NCBI RefSeq assembly: GCF_037038585.1
Contig: NC_092525.1
Location: forward strand, 18,744,867-18,808,866
DNA from: Patagioenas fasciata
Lineage: Eukaryota > Chordata > Aves > Columbiformes > Columbidae
Reading direction: 5' to 3'
Length of the DNA stretch: 64,000 nucleotides
This document shows, piece after piece, positions 46,701-57,789 of this stretch. The notes beneath the pieces are model-generated. The model worked only from the letters and a program-made list of their open reading frames with translations, did no database searches and was not told the origin of the DNA. The translations under genes were made by a program, and so were the position numbers. Positions within the stretch are counted from its first letter, which is position 1. Each line of letters opens with the position of its first letter.

Positions 46701-48511
46701 AAACTCCTTACAAGCAGAAGAAATCGGTTAAATTTTCATTACACTCCTGGCATGCAGCCTCACTCACACAACTACAAGTAAAGGAACATGCCGGGAAATA
46801 TTTTACCTTTTCTGCTTTTTGCTCGCTTTCGTCCTTCAAAGATTCTTTCTTCTTTGAAATTATATTATATAAATGTTTTACTCCAGTTTTAAAACCAGGA
46901 CAAAAATATAATACCTGAAAGCAAGTTTAAAGTTAGAATAATTGGTAAAGAAAGAAGCTACTCAACGTACGCATTTACGATCCAAACTGACTTTGCACCT
47001 CCCATGGCTGCTGCGCAGCACGCGAAGACGCAGAATTATTCACAGTAGGGAGGTGCCCAGAGTACGTAAAATGAAAAATCACCCAATCAAGGCCATCTAC
47101 AGTGCGCATTTTTCCCACAGCATCATCTTTTTATCCCCACTGTAATTAGATTCCCTTCGTACTACATCCAGGTATCTCTCTAATACCAAACTACAAATCC
47201 CATCCGCTTGTGCTTAACCAAAAGAAAAATCATCTTTCCAAGGCCCCCTGAGCATGACGTTACCTGAAGGACGCTGTTCAGGTAACACGTGTTACCCAGA
47301 TTGTTCAAGCCCACAAAAGGCAGCATGTTGTCTTTCTTCTCACAGCTAATGAGCGAAGGAGGCTGTGCTGCAGGAACCACCTGATCACTATTAAATAGAG
47401 AAAACAGGGTGTAAGAGACACTTTTTGAAGATGATTCCTTCTGGCATGGGTGCACATCTCTCTCCTGGCCATCTACCCTCTCAGAGTTATAGAGCTACTG
47501 ACTAATGTATACAGATCAAAACGGTGTCACAGGGTTTCTGAGAGCGTTTGTATGGCTACTATGGGCACCCAAACTTTTCTATGTTCTCTGTTCATTCCTA
47601 AGGCAGCACTTAGAAAAATGCGTCTGGCACATATTTTCTATTACTGTCCCATGCTCCAGATTCACATCAGTTAATTTCTGGGAGCAAACCAAAAGGATAA
47701 AAAACAGAATAACAAACAAACGAAGGAACCAACAAATCTGACGTTACACGCAGTGATAATCACCGCACTGACGTAACAAAACTGAATTTTAAAGTCTCCC
47801 ACACGTTTATAATTGACCATGATTAAGCAATTCTTCTTTTTCCCGCTTAAATTTCCTCACTAGCTACAATGAGATGACAGATTTGTTCAGGGCTTGAAAC
47901 ACCCTAACAAATGACAGTAAGCAGAGCAATCAACTCTTTTACTCGCCGCAAACACAACTGTTAAAACGCAATTTTTTTTAATTAAAACTAATTTTGCAAA
48001 AACTTACATTTTAATATACTTTAAACACTCCGGCATCTAAATAACTACCCCACATCAACTTCAAACAAAGTAACTTCTTCAAGTTATTAAGAAGTCTATG
48101 CCACCTAAACATCCATAGCGGAGTGAACTTGTTTTCTTAAATGATTGCTAGAAATTAATTACGGTCAATAGTTAGTTCAGTTTGATTAACGTGGTTTAAG
48201 GATTGACTGAACAGAGGTCGGAGCGGGTAATTCTGTGCCAATGTACAACTGCACCGGGGGATGGCACAATGGGGGGGATGGAGCATGTTCCCCACCGCCC
48301 CCAACTCCTTCTCGGGAACAAACAGCGAAACTCTCACGTACACCTCGGCGCCTCGGAACTCCGAACTCTTTTGTTCATTCTCCTGGGACTCGGTGAAATC
48401 CAGCGCTCTCTTCGCCTCCTTTTTCTGGAAGAGCTTCAGGGAGAGCCGGTTCTTCTTGGAGGGGCTGCCCCTGGCGGGCCCGCTGCCCTCGCTCGGTAAC
48501 ACCCCCGGCAT
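36976..48511 (-). CDS. USP1: USP1 (ubiquitin-specific peptidase 1), complete coding region, 8 coding exons
   Basis: Cysteine protease that, with its partner UAF1/WDR48, removes monoubiquitin from FANCD2 and PCNA in the nucleus and so limits Fanconi-anaemia repair and translesion synthesis. Coding exons on the minus strand: 48511-48342, 47387-47264, 46914-46807, 46282-46122, 45934-45216, 43907-43737, 42711-42510, 37708-36976. All introns are GT-AG and phases agree: 2,388 nt, 795 residues (human 785). Visible: catalytic Cys91 in NNLGNTCYLN, His603 in SSGHYTAS, Asp759 in LLFDDSEVK; zinc-binding pairs CLEC (451/454) and CENC (517/520); the autocleavage Gly-Gly at 680-681 in GLLGGQKSK; basic nuclear-localisation stretches in exon 5. 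The start is the MPGV... Met, A at -3, matching the family N-terminus. The gene faces DOCK7 tail to tail. Confidence 0.97.
39599..39650. repeat. (AAAT)n(ACAT)n plus A18 low-complexity block
   Basis: Tetranucleotide repeats changing from aaat to acat and ending in a long A run, in USP1 intron 7 (the 4.8-kb last intron). Confidence 0.85.
42510..42711 (-). CDS. USP1: USP1 coding exon 7 (second zinc-ligand pair)
   Basis: Reads (I)SPEPKTEMKTLKWAISQFA to ...LKCFAASGLE; acceptor cttttatag, donor gtgagt. KYFCENCHHY supplies the second CxxC pair, and the following EVITIHLKCF is the conserved strand beneath the active site. Confidence 0.97.
43737..43907 (-). CDS. USP1: USP1 coding exon 6 (first zinc-ligand pair)
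   Basis: Reads (G)TELAIFELVEKLFQGQLVL to ...ELSKTEESSE plus one base; acceptor ctttctctag, donor gtaagt. RTRCLECECF holds the first CxxC pair of the fingers subdomain, which grips ubiquitin. Confidence 0.96.
44037..44245. repeat. 30-bp polypurine minisatellite, about 6.7 copies
   Basis: Unit gagagagaga-gaaagaagga-gggggaaa(ga), repeated with no visible difference between full copies across 44041-44220. All purine on the + strand, all pyrimidine on the USP1 sense strand. It lies in USP1 intron 5, about 130-340 nt upstream of the exon 6 acceptor. All three + frames stay open through it, producing false ORFs. Confidence 0.96.
45216..45934 (-). CDS. USP1: USP1 coding exon 5 (719 nt; QQ/QDAQE box and nuclear insertion)
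   Basis: Reads (R)ELNPMYEGYLQHDAQEVLQ, then a long hydrophilic insertion, ending ...EKEPKKEG; acceptor ttttactag, donor gtcggt. The HDAQE motif is the conserved USP box. The insertion holds two basic clusters (KGNGKRKSDAEGG and RQTRSKRKATGEK) that serve as nuclear-localisation signals in USP1, and a KKSRLRLNWLKS block. The inserted Glu/Asn/Ser-rich parts differ most from mammals, as usual for this region. Confidence 0.96.
46122..46282 (-). CDS. USP1: USP1 coding exon 4
   Basis: Reads GNCKEDPLASYELICSLHSL to ...TQPRRLLNTL plus two bases of Arg; acceptor tattgcag, donor gtacaa. USP-fold helices next to the catalytic cleft. Confidence 0.97.
46807..46914 (-). CDS. USP1: USP1 coding exon 3 (36 codons)
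   Basis: Reads VLYFCPGFKTGVKHLYNIIS to ...ESEQKAEK; acceptor gctttcag, donor gtaaaa, phase 0. The second half is Lys/Glu-rich and less conserved. Found by homology, being hidden among short ORFs. Confidence 0.95.
47264..47387 (-). CDS. USP1: USP1 coding exon 2 (catalytic Cys box)
   Basis: Completes Val57, then DQVVPAAQPPSL... to ...NLGNTCYLNSVLQ; acceptor tatttaatag, donor gtaacg. Carries the USP Cys box GLNNLGNTCYLN; nucleophile Cys91 (Cys90 in human). Confidence 0.97.
48342..48511 (-). CDS. USP1: USP1 coding exon 1 (start codon)
   Basis: ATG at 48511-48509. Reads MPGVLPSEGSGPARGSPSKK, then KNRLSLKLFQKKEAKRALDF to ...SSEFRGAE plus two bases; donor gtacgt. The basic SPSKKNRLSLK stretch is a conserved USP1 N-terminal feature. 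The frame is open for 17 codons upstream without a conserved Met. Confidence 0.96.
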
Positions 48512-48539
48512 CTTTCCGGGCGGGGAAGGCGGCCGGCCG

Positions 48540-49560
48540 GGCCGGGAACCTGCGATGGCCACTCACACCTGCCGCGCACACACACACGAGTCGCCATTTA
48601 CTTCGAGCGCGGGAAGCGGAGCCCCGGCGCCCCCCGCCTGACAACGGCCTCCCTGCCCGGCCCGCCGTCCCGCACCGCCCGCCCTCACGTTCACTCCCTC
48701 TCTCTCTCTCTTCCTCCCGCCCGCCCAGGAGGCCGCTGTCCCGGCGGGCCCAGCCCAGCCCGGCGCGGCGGAGCCGCCTCTCCTTACCACTACATGTTGG
48801 CGCGGCCCGGGCCGCCGCCGCCGCCCGCCGGTTGCTATGGAGACCGCGGGGCGCCCCGGCGCCGCTCTCGCCACCACGGGAAACTTGGCGCGTTTTCCGC
48901 GCCGCCAGGACCCGCGCCCTCAGCGCTCCTCGCGCCCAGGCGCTGGCGGCCGCCCCGCTTAAACGCCGGAGCGGAAGCCGCCGCTGGCGCCCGCCAGGAA
49001 CGCAGGACCGTGGTGACCGCCGGCGGTCTGTCTCCCGTCAGCTTGCGGCGACAGAGCGACATCTTCTCACGTGCCCTCCGACAGCGCTGGCGCCACATCT
49101 CCCGCCACCGCCGTCAGGCAGTGCGGCGGGCAGCCCGCGAGGGTCCTGCCTGAGCGCGCGCGGGCGCTGGTAGCGGCCTGGCTAAAGGGCTGAGGCTCGC
49201 GAGGGAGGTGGGGAGGCGGCTGGGCTGAACCATTCCGCCGAGACACCCCCCTCCAGCGGCGGTGGATTGGTCCCGCTCTAGCCCCGCCCCTCCCGGCCTC
49301 CGCCAATCACAGCGAGAGGCGCGGGGCCGAGATAACGGATAGGGCGGGGGCCGGGCCCAACGCGTCCTCCGGCCCCTCCGGCCCCTCCCGCTGGTCCCGC
49401 CCGGCCCCGCCGCCCCGAGCCCGCCCTCCCCGGCCCGGCCCCGCCGCGCCCTCCCCGCGCCCTCCCCAGCCCGGCCCGGCACCGCCCCAAGCCCGTGGCC
49501 GGCGGACAGAAGCGAGCGGCAAGCGGAGCTGCGGCGCGCTGCGGGGCCATGCCGTCCTTC
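48540..49560 (-). promoter_or_regulatory. USP1: CpG island and USP1 promoter
   Basis: About 1 kb of very GC- and CpG-rich DNA spanning the 5' end of USP1. It contains E2F-like sites (TTGGCGCG at 48885-48892, TTTTCCGCGCC at 48893-48903), an E-box CACGTG at 49068-49073, a GC box near 49281-49290 and CCAAT boxes in both orientations (ATTGG 49266-49270; CCAAT 49303-49307). No TATA box seen. E2F and CCAAT elements fit a cell-cycle-regulated gene; the opposed CCAAT boxes also allow divergent transcription. Confidence 0.8.
48549..48788 (-). other. USP1: Probable USP1 5' UTR intron and non-coding exon 1 end
   Basis: On the minus strand a strong donor (GTG|gtaagg) ends a putative non-coding exon at 48788. 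Candidate acceptors follow at catcgcag (exon from 48549) or gcgcggcag (exon from 48570), both shortly before the ATG. Human USP1 also has a non-coding first exon. The intron would be only about 215-240 bp and GC-rich; the acceptors have poor pyrimidine tracts, so the choice is open. Confidence 0.5.
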
Positions 49561-52500
49561 AGGCCGCAGTCTGCCCTCGGGCCGCAGGCGCCCGTTCTAT
49601 TAATAAATAAAATAGCCATATTTCACACTTTCTGCCTTTTTTTTTTTTTCACTCGTAAACCGCGGGTTACAGTCGTCACTCCCGAGATCTGTGCTAAAAC
49701 GCTTTACCAGCACAGCTGTGAGGAATGTAATAAATCATGAGTTTCGGTGAGACTGCAAAAAATCCTGATACAGGACCATGACACTCAAAATACCGTATTT
49801 GGGAAAACATTAATACTGTAGATCATCCTGCTCTTCAGACTGGCCCAGAGAAGGTTTGGGGACAGGGCTGGACCACAAGCTCTGCGGAAGCCTTCACATG
49901 TAAACAAGGACCAAGTCTGATGATAGCTGAGAACAAGTATGTTTTTGTCTGACACGTATGCGGCAGCTGTGGATTCATCACATTTACAAAGGCCCCTTTC
50001 TAGGACTTTTTTTCCCCCCAGGCTGACAATATGTTTTTGTTTTAAAGAAAATTCTTTTGTCAATCAAACTACAGAAGTACAGAAAGATTGTAGAATATGT
50101 TTCATGACCCCTGGAAATGGAGCAAAGTGGATTTTACCCCCCTGTGACTCTGTCAGTAGATGCTCTCTATGAACAGAAACTGTTCTGCTTAACCTAAAGT
50201 GCACTTTTTTCTAATAAAAAGAATGAAATATTTTAAATATAATGTCTTGCAACAAAGCGAATATCTGCAGAACACAGATTCATTTATGATGAGATGCCTC
50301 AGTAATTCGTTTGTTGCTGTGAATTACAAGGCCTTGTCTTTACATACACAATTGCTTCCATATTTCACACATTCATCTGGCTCTGAAAATTGCCCTTTAT
50401 TCCATATAAAGTCTTTCTAGTTTTCAAGGCTCTTTTCTGGCAGGAGTTGGACAGTGTGAGACGGGAGGAACACGATGGAGGCATCACTGTAGAAAACATT
50501 TCTGGTGAGACATGGATTGGCCACATTTGGTCTATAGACTGTGATGCTGTGTAATTTAATGTTGCCTCAAAACATCAGAAATCTTTTAAAGATTCATCTG
50601 TTGTACTGAGAACTAAGCTCTATGTGGCAGTCACAAATTTTGTGATGTTACAGTTATATTAAAAGAAAAGCCTGCTAAGCCAAACCGCAGTTGTTTATTG
50701 CAATTAACACCCGTGATTCTGCTGGAAAAGTTCCACAAAAGTTTTCTAAGTTCCTCAGTGAGACAGGATTAATTTCAAAACTGACATTAAGCCATGCCCA
50801 GACCATGGCCTTACCATCCCTTTGCAGGGAGTTACCCCAGATTTGAGCATTTTTAGTACAGAAGAGCCCCAGGACAAACTCCTGCTTTTCCCTGTGCGTG
50901 GCTGCTCATCGCTGAAGCAAACTGGACCACGCGTGGTTGCCACAGACCCAATCCACATCCATGGGTGTTTCACTCCCCTTCAGGCAGTGCCCTTGTGACT
51001 CATGTACTTTTTTTTTTGTATTTCCTGTACAGCAATATATAACTTTGCAATTTGCTGAGTTAAATATATTAGTGCTAGAACAAAAACGGAAGCCTAGCAC
51101 TTAGTCTAAATAGTGGGGGTTTAAGCAATTTTGTTTTGAAAAGCTCTTTGCGATCTTTTTGGGTGTTTTCTACGTCACTACATTAATTAATTACTACCGC
51201 AAATCGATATCACTAAATATACATATGAATTAGAGCTGAAATGATACATATTCTGGCAGTCATACACATGCTTACTACACATATTTTGCTCTCTCTTACC
51301 AGGTAAAACATCCCCATATGCCTGCACACAACAGGCCCATCACCAGGGGAGCCAAGGTTCAGCTTCTCAAGGTATATTCTGACCTAAAAAATTATTTACT
51401 TGTCTGGTGGGATTTACAGAGCTCCGAAGCTGGTTGGATGTTGAGCTCCCATTGAAAGTCGCTGGATTTCCTGACCTGACTCCTGCAGTATGACATTTAG
51501 CTCCACTTCAGCAAATGTTTCCTCAATTTCCCTGCAGTTAATAGACACTCAGGACAGCAGAGGATCTCACATCAAATGGCATGACTAAGGCAGTTCACTT
51601 ATTTGTATTGCATTTTAATAAAAATCTACCCTGTCAAGTGCGTGATGTGCAGTCTCCTTTAACAAACATGATAAAAAACTGTTTATGTCCAAGGATTTTA
51701 CAATATGAGCGTCTAATTCCACACATTCAGGTAAGTGTCAGGTATACTTGTGCCTACAACACCATCCATGACTTCGGAAGGCCTAGCTTTGGGTTCAAAG
51801 TTAGGCTTGTGAACATTTACAGGTTCATGGTTTAATTTTCAGGTGCAGCAACAGAGAGAAAGAGGGAAGGGAGACATTAGGATTTTTGCAGAGACTGGAA
51901 GCATACACAGTTTTTCCTGTGGTAATTATGAGGCTTTGTTCTGTATATTACATTGTATCTGGCCAGTGAAGCAGTCAGCTCAGTTTTAATAGGTATAATG
52001 ATTATTTTAATGAACAAACGCACCTCCCACGCAACCCATACATCAAGTAAGTACAAGACTGTAAGGTACCTCTCAGGATATTTAGTCAGCACATGTTTGG
52101 AACAAACTTTACCGTCCCTTTTTTCCACAGCATAGGGTCTGTTTCCAAACTTTCCCCTTCAAAGAGGCATCTCTGTGTGATGAGTCTGGATGTGTTTCGC
52201 CTTTTCTACTGGTAATTTCATCTGATTACATATAACCCTAAATAATTTCTCTCCCTTAACATACTCACAAATTGCTTCCTAATTCCACATCTTCATTATT
52301 TTGACCAAACCGTACATACTTAATTTTTTATCTTTCTTGTAAGTTAGTTCTCTTTGGTTTCTAAAGACAGAGCCAATATAAGAGACGTTCTGGTTGAGAG
52401 ATCTTTAAGTTTCCCCTCTGTCACTTGTATGGGAAGCTGTTCACAACATACAGAGCATGCTATTTTTAAAATAAATTTTATATTCATTAAAACAATAGTT

Positions 52501-54546
52501 GCTGTTGGGTTTAGTGCGCTCAGTTTTAATTCTGTGCTATCAAAGAGTGATTTTGAGATCAGTGTAGTTACAACATTTTAGAGTTTGGTTCTTTAGTCTT
52601 GTCCCAATTTTTTTTTCAACCATTGAAAAGGATGGGGGAATCTTCAGGCGGTTCTTGAGTAGAAATCAGCAAGATGAAGATGGGGTTGTTTGGGTGGGAA
52701 GCCAGAAAACGAGAAATGGAGATACAGCAGAGATGCGCTGCCTCCCTTCCCACCGAGAGAACGACAGGAGAGGACCCTCTGCTCAGTGAAATCCCCTCTT
52801 CACCAGCCCTTCATCCTCTCAGATTTTTATGCACCCTCTTAAAATTTGTCTCCCTATCACTACTTAATGCAGGGAATTTTTTCCACCAGGAAAATATTCT
52901 GTTTAAATGTAAGGAAATGGGGATTTTTTTTTCCCTGTATCTCTCCAAAAATAGAACAACACCTAATTAAATATTTATGGCAGCTTAGCATGCTCAATAA
53001 AGGAACTGTTGTCTAGAAGCCTCTGAAGCTTTGGCTTCTTATAGTAAAGGAGTGTTTCGAATACAGGACGAAGAGGGAGCAGGTGCAAGAGGCAGTAATT
53101 GCATATATACAGTCCTGGGACACTCCAACATGCAAGATGACATTATGTCTAATGCTATAGACTTCACAGCCGTGTGTTATAAAAATAGCTGCACTGGGAA
53201 AGTCGAAATCGCCACAGACGTAGCCAAAAATAACCATGTGAAATGCCTGGAAAGAGCAGATTCCCCAGAGGTGGGATTGCTGGGCTCTCAAAGGAAATCT
53301 CAAGCACAGAGAATTATCCCCCGCGGGAAGAGCCCTCAACAACCTCTGACTGCTGCTGAATTACATAAATATATCGACTTCCAAACCCTGCAGCCGTATC
53401 AGCGATAGGTCTGTAAATCTGTCAGGCTTCTTGTATCGTCAGAATTACTCTGTGAATCTTGTGAACGTTTGTGCGCAGACAATGTGCCCTCTCAGCAGGT
53501 TCGGATCAGCCGGGGAGGTCTGTGCCCTACGCTGGGCTGTCCGCTCTTCATATTGGCAAAACCTGTTTAATTCCTGGGGAAATGATTCTTAGTCACACAC
53601 CCTGTGGCAGGAAAGGTAAGAAACCATTCACAAAAATGAGAATACTGATTATAAAATGTCAAGATGGGAGTAAAAGCCTGTGAAGCCTGCAATGAGCTGC
53701 TTTTCATTTCAGCTTCCAAAGGGCAAACATCAGCTTGGAGATCTGAGCCACAAAACATGAGCTTGCCAATGCACAAACCATGATGTGCTCGCCCATGCTG
53801 GAGTTTGTTGGTTTTGAGATGGAGATGCACAGCTCCTGATACTGCAGGCAGCCTCAGCTCTCCTTTATATCTCTCTTAACTTAGGAGAAAACAGTTGGCT
53901 GTGATCTATGAACTTCAAGAACTGCACATGCATCTATTATACATAAGAAAATAACAATAATTGCACCCATAATATAGAGATAAAGCCAATTAGTTCACAA
54001 CAATATAAACCTGTGGTTCTGTACACTGCAATTCTGCCAAAGATGGTTTTGTGACCAGGTCTGAAGCAAAACATTTCTCCTCAAATCTCTTTGAAAACTA
54101 AATTCTGCAGTGCAGAAAAAAAGAGATGATGTGTAACTGGTCTCATTGCATCATTAGGGGTGTTTTCCCCATATTTTGTCTGTCTATGCATGTTTTCTTC
54201 ATAACTCACAGCCTGCTGGTTTAATATACGGATCCACAGCTTTGCTGATATCAGACTCAAATGCAAAGCCACGTGCTGTAGTGCAAGCCATAATTAAAGT
54301 AAAATAAAAATAAAATATATCCTCATCTCTGCTCTTAGGTCAGAACAACATCTCACAGAGCTGTAACTCCCCCCTGGAAGCAGAAGGAGGAAACACAACC
54401 CGTACATTCTTGCAGCATCTCCACTGACAGACGCACCTAGAACAGGTTTTATAATTCCTCTCAGACCTGGAGGGATATGTCCACATCTAGAGACACGAGA
54501 CCACTGCTATGAAGATTCGAGATTCAGGTAAGGGCTTGTTTTTTTT

Positions 54547-54702
54547 CCAAACAAAACAAAAACAAACACAAACAAACAAAATAAACACAACCAAACAAAT
54601 TAAACCAAACTAAACCAAACCAAACCAAACCAAACCAAACCAAACCAAACCAAACCAAACCAAACCAAACCAAACCAAACCAAACCCAACCCAACCAAAC
54701 AA
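54547..54702. repeat. (AAACC)n pentanucleotide microsatellite
   Basis: A degenerate aaac-rich lead-in, then about 17 near-perfect aaacc units at 54602-54688. Intergenic, right of USP1. It creates Trp-Phe-Gly-Leu-Val repeat ORFs on the minus strand, which are not genes. Confidence 0.95.
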
Positions 54703-56176
54703 CGATAACAAACACCAAAAAAACTACAAACAGTCATTTCTCCATAGCGGAGCCATTTCAGCCAGGGTTTTAAGGAATGACATCGCATCTTGATCATGCT
54801 CGCAAGGACATGGCAATTTCTGTTAGGCACCACAACTGTGGCAAATCGATTTGACAGGCAAGCTCACATGGTTTGATGTGGACATCACAAGACTGATCCA
54901 TGTGTTGTGAGAAAACGAGGCATTTTCTGTACCTATCTGGGCATCGCTGGGTGTGCACAGTCCGGGGCAGCACCGGGCTGTCGGCTTTTGAAGGAGCACG
55001 AGGTTGGTTCCCAGTGGTTTCCTCTTCTTCTTCCAGCTGTGGAGGTCACGTCTACTCTCCACGTTTTTTTCTGCCTGTATCCAGCTGTGTGTAGGGAAGC
55101 ACAAACAACCGGCATCCACCCTCAGAGGGTGGAAGGTCCAGTCCCTGTATTAAAAGCAAAACAAAACACATTAAAAAAAGCTAAATCAAGGAACAACATT
55201 CTTCTTCTTGCTCATTTCCCCTCTTGCATTGACCTTTGAAAATGAGACCACTTTAAACCCAAACTGGTGGCAGCCCCTGGGTGGGACCCGACTTGCAGCG
55301 TTTCGGGCAGCAGGACCGACCTCTTGCCATGGAATTTCACCTAGTGATTTCTGCGGCGGAAAGAAATCCTCCCGAGTGGGTTTGCCTGGCTTCAGAAGTA
55401 AATTTAAGTGCTTGCGGCTTGACAAATAAACATTCTGAAAGCGCTTAATGACTCACTACCTCGCCTAAGAATAGTTGTACTTTTGCAAAACCAAAATACG
55501 CAGCGGAGGATACGGGATCCGACTCTGCCTGAGCGCGGAGCCGAAGGACACGGTGGGAGAAGGGGAAGGAGAGGTTGGATTCCTGCTGTCCCCTCCCGGC
55601 TCCTGCCAAGCCGCATTTTGGAGGCTCCTTCAACCATCCTGTGCGTTATCCAGCTCCAAGCTCTCCTCCACAAATCCACCTCACTGGTTTTCAAACAATT
55701 TATTGTGTTTCATTTATACACATGGCAAGGTAGTCCCTGCTAATCCCATTTGTTTGAAAGCCCTGTTCTTCTTTTGGATTAAAGAGAGGTCACAGAAGTT
55801 TTATGCATATACATCTTACACTTCTGAGCACCTAACCTTTCATACAAGAGAGATTCTTTGTCTACAAGTTGTCAAGTAAAACCTCACTGACTGAAAATGG
55901 GAACTTATTTTCATTCTGTTTGCTCAAAGGTGGGGGTTTTTGGCAGCTGTTGCTTGCTTTTCTGGGGCACGCTTGCAGAAGTGTGTGCTGTGAGCTGCCG
56001 CCACTTCTTACCCCCCACGCACGCTTTTAGCTCTTTAATCTAACCCCTGGGAAAACAGAATGAAACACAAGTTCAGCTGAATGTCTGTGACCACAAGAGC
56101 TTCCTCTAGGTGCCCAAAGTTTCTGTTGCAAAAGCCTTCTCATTGTCATTGAGGCTCAGGAATCATCACAGCTTTG

Positions 56177-56313
56177 GGGTCACCATCCCTGAAGGTGTTT
56201 AAAAGACACATAGATGTTCTCAGGGACATGGTTTAGTGCCAGAGGTAGGTTATGGTTGAACTTCATGATCTTGAGGGTCTCTTCCAACCAAAATGACTCT
56301 ATGACTCTATGAT
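56177..56313 (+). mobile_element. CR1 LINE fragment
   Basis: ggggtcaccatccctgaagg, cagggacatggtttagtgcc, gggtctcttccaaccaaaat, then the tail gactctatgactctatga. Intergenic, right of USP1. Confidence 0.88.
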
Positions 56314-56961
56314 ATGACAAGCCTAAGGGATGGGTCATGGTTTAGCTGCGCTGTCCCAGGAGCAGTGGGAGAGATGCCATGCCTCAATGGCCACAGCTGC
56401 ACTTCAGAATCGGTTTGTTGTTCGGGAAAGGGAGAAGAGAATAATGTAGGAGTCATCTCCTACCTCCACAAGCCAGTGATGCCTCTTGCAGTCGCTCATA
56501 GCCCCCCAAGTTTTTCAGCCTGGAGATGAAAACCCAAAAGGTGCAGTGGGCCCAGGGGAGCCTGAGGACTCTGCTCTGATTTACAGCATTTCCCACACAG
56601 GTTTGAAAGGTATTTGGGCTCCTCTGGAAGGAAGGGGGTCACAGCGAGCCTCATCCGTCCCACTGGATGCTGAGTTCACCCCCCGAGGCCACACAGCCGC
56701 CCCCAGCACTGCGGAGCGAGCAGAGCAGTAGGAGCAGGGCTGGGGTTTGCCTCTCTATCTCAAGACAAGCAAAATCAAAAGCTTCACCTAAAGCTGAAGT
56801 TATTGTTGCAGGTCACTGAACTCTTGATTTCTGCCCATCCCTGGGGCTTAGAAAAGAATTGTCATTACGGCGACTTGCTGGAACAGGGTAGGTGACGAGC
56901 ATGGAAATCACACAGGATCAGGCACAGGAGAAGGCTCAAAAGTTAAAGCTCAGATTATATT

Positions 56962-57150
56962 TTCATAGAATCATTTTGGCTGGAAGAGACCCTCAAGACC
57001 ATCGAGTCCACCCATAACCTTATGCTGTCACTAAACCGTGTCCCTAAGAACCTCATCTCCATATCCAACCCCTGCAGGGATGGTGACTCCCCCACTGCCC
57101 TGGGCAGCCTGTTCCAATGCCCGACAGCCCTTTCTGCAGATAAATTTATG
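56962..57150 (-). mobile_element. CR1 LINE fragment next to CpG island
   Basis: tcatagaatcattttggctg, gggatggtgactcccccact, ggcagcctgttccaatgccc. Ends abruptly about 280 bp before the CpG island at 57430. Confidence 0.9.
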
Positions 57151-57429
57151 TTTTCCATGCGATCCCGTTATGGTACAAGGGACCGATGCGAACCGGACCG
57201 AGCTGAAGGGCTGAGCCGGGGGCAGCTGGTGCAAACTGAGCCCAAGTTCTGCAGCCGCAGCCCGTCCCCGCAGATTTCCCCTTCCCACCGCTCTTGATCT
57301 GCATCTGCGCAAACAGGATGAGCAAGAAAAGTATAAATAAAGCATGAAACAAGACCTGGCACAAAACCGCGGTCATAAGACAAAAAAGAACACTAAATAA
57401 AAAAGTGAATTTCTGGCCTCCCACGGCAG

Positions 57430-57780
57430 CCGCTCCTTTTGGCTCCCGCTGACCCTCCCGCAGCCCGGCCCGGCTGCCCCGGCCCCCGCCCGGCCCCGCT
57501 GCCCGGGGAAGGCTCCGTGCCCGCCCCCGGCCCGCCCCGGCCCGGCCCGCCCCGGCCCCGGGCACCGCCCGCAGGAGCCAGCGGGGCCGCCGGTACCGTC
57601 GCGCTGTCCCCGCCGCGCTCCGCCGCTCCCAGGTACGGCCGCGCCGGGCGGGGGAGCCGGGGCTGGGCGGGGGGAGCCCGGGCAGGGGCCGGCCCGCGGA
57701 TCGCAGCAGCTGGGGGGCCGGGGACCGCCGCACCTCCCGCACCGGGGGCTGCTCCGGAGGGGAGGTCCGGGGAAGTGCTC
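57430..57780 (+). promoter_or_regulatory. CpG island with splice donor, candidate 5' end of a + strand gene (KANK4 by synteny)
   Basis: Dense CpG, C-rich on the + strand (repeats of ggcccgccccggcccgg), with a consensus donor CCCAG|gtacgg at 57632/57633 that would end a non-coding first exon. In human, KANK4 is the gene beyond USP1 and points the same way as DOCK7, which fits this position and strand. No KANK4 coding sequence, such as the conserved SVETPYG N-terminal motif, is visible, so the assignment is positional only. Confidence 0.5.
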
Positions 57781-57789
57781 GGGGGGAGC

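Larger units (their letters stand above)
49600..57400. other. Intergenic region right of USP1
   Basis: No exon of a recognised protein found on either strand. Contains the pentanucleotide microsatellite at 54.6 kb, CR1 fragments at 56.2 and 57.0 kb, and unremarkable AT-rich sequence elsewhere. The longest ORF in the AT-rich part (53031-53408) has no family features. Confidence 0.7.

Noticed and set aside
48155-49619. Several 100-codon-class ORFs over the USP1 CpG island
   Set aside because: Same GC effect. Only the MPGV... frame at 48511 matches a protein.
54524-54833. Trp-Phe-Gly-Leu-Val repeat ORFs
   Set aside because: Translation of the AAACC microsatellite; no flanking coding sequence.
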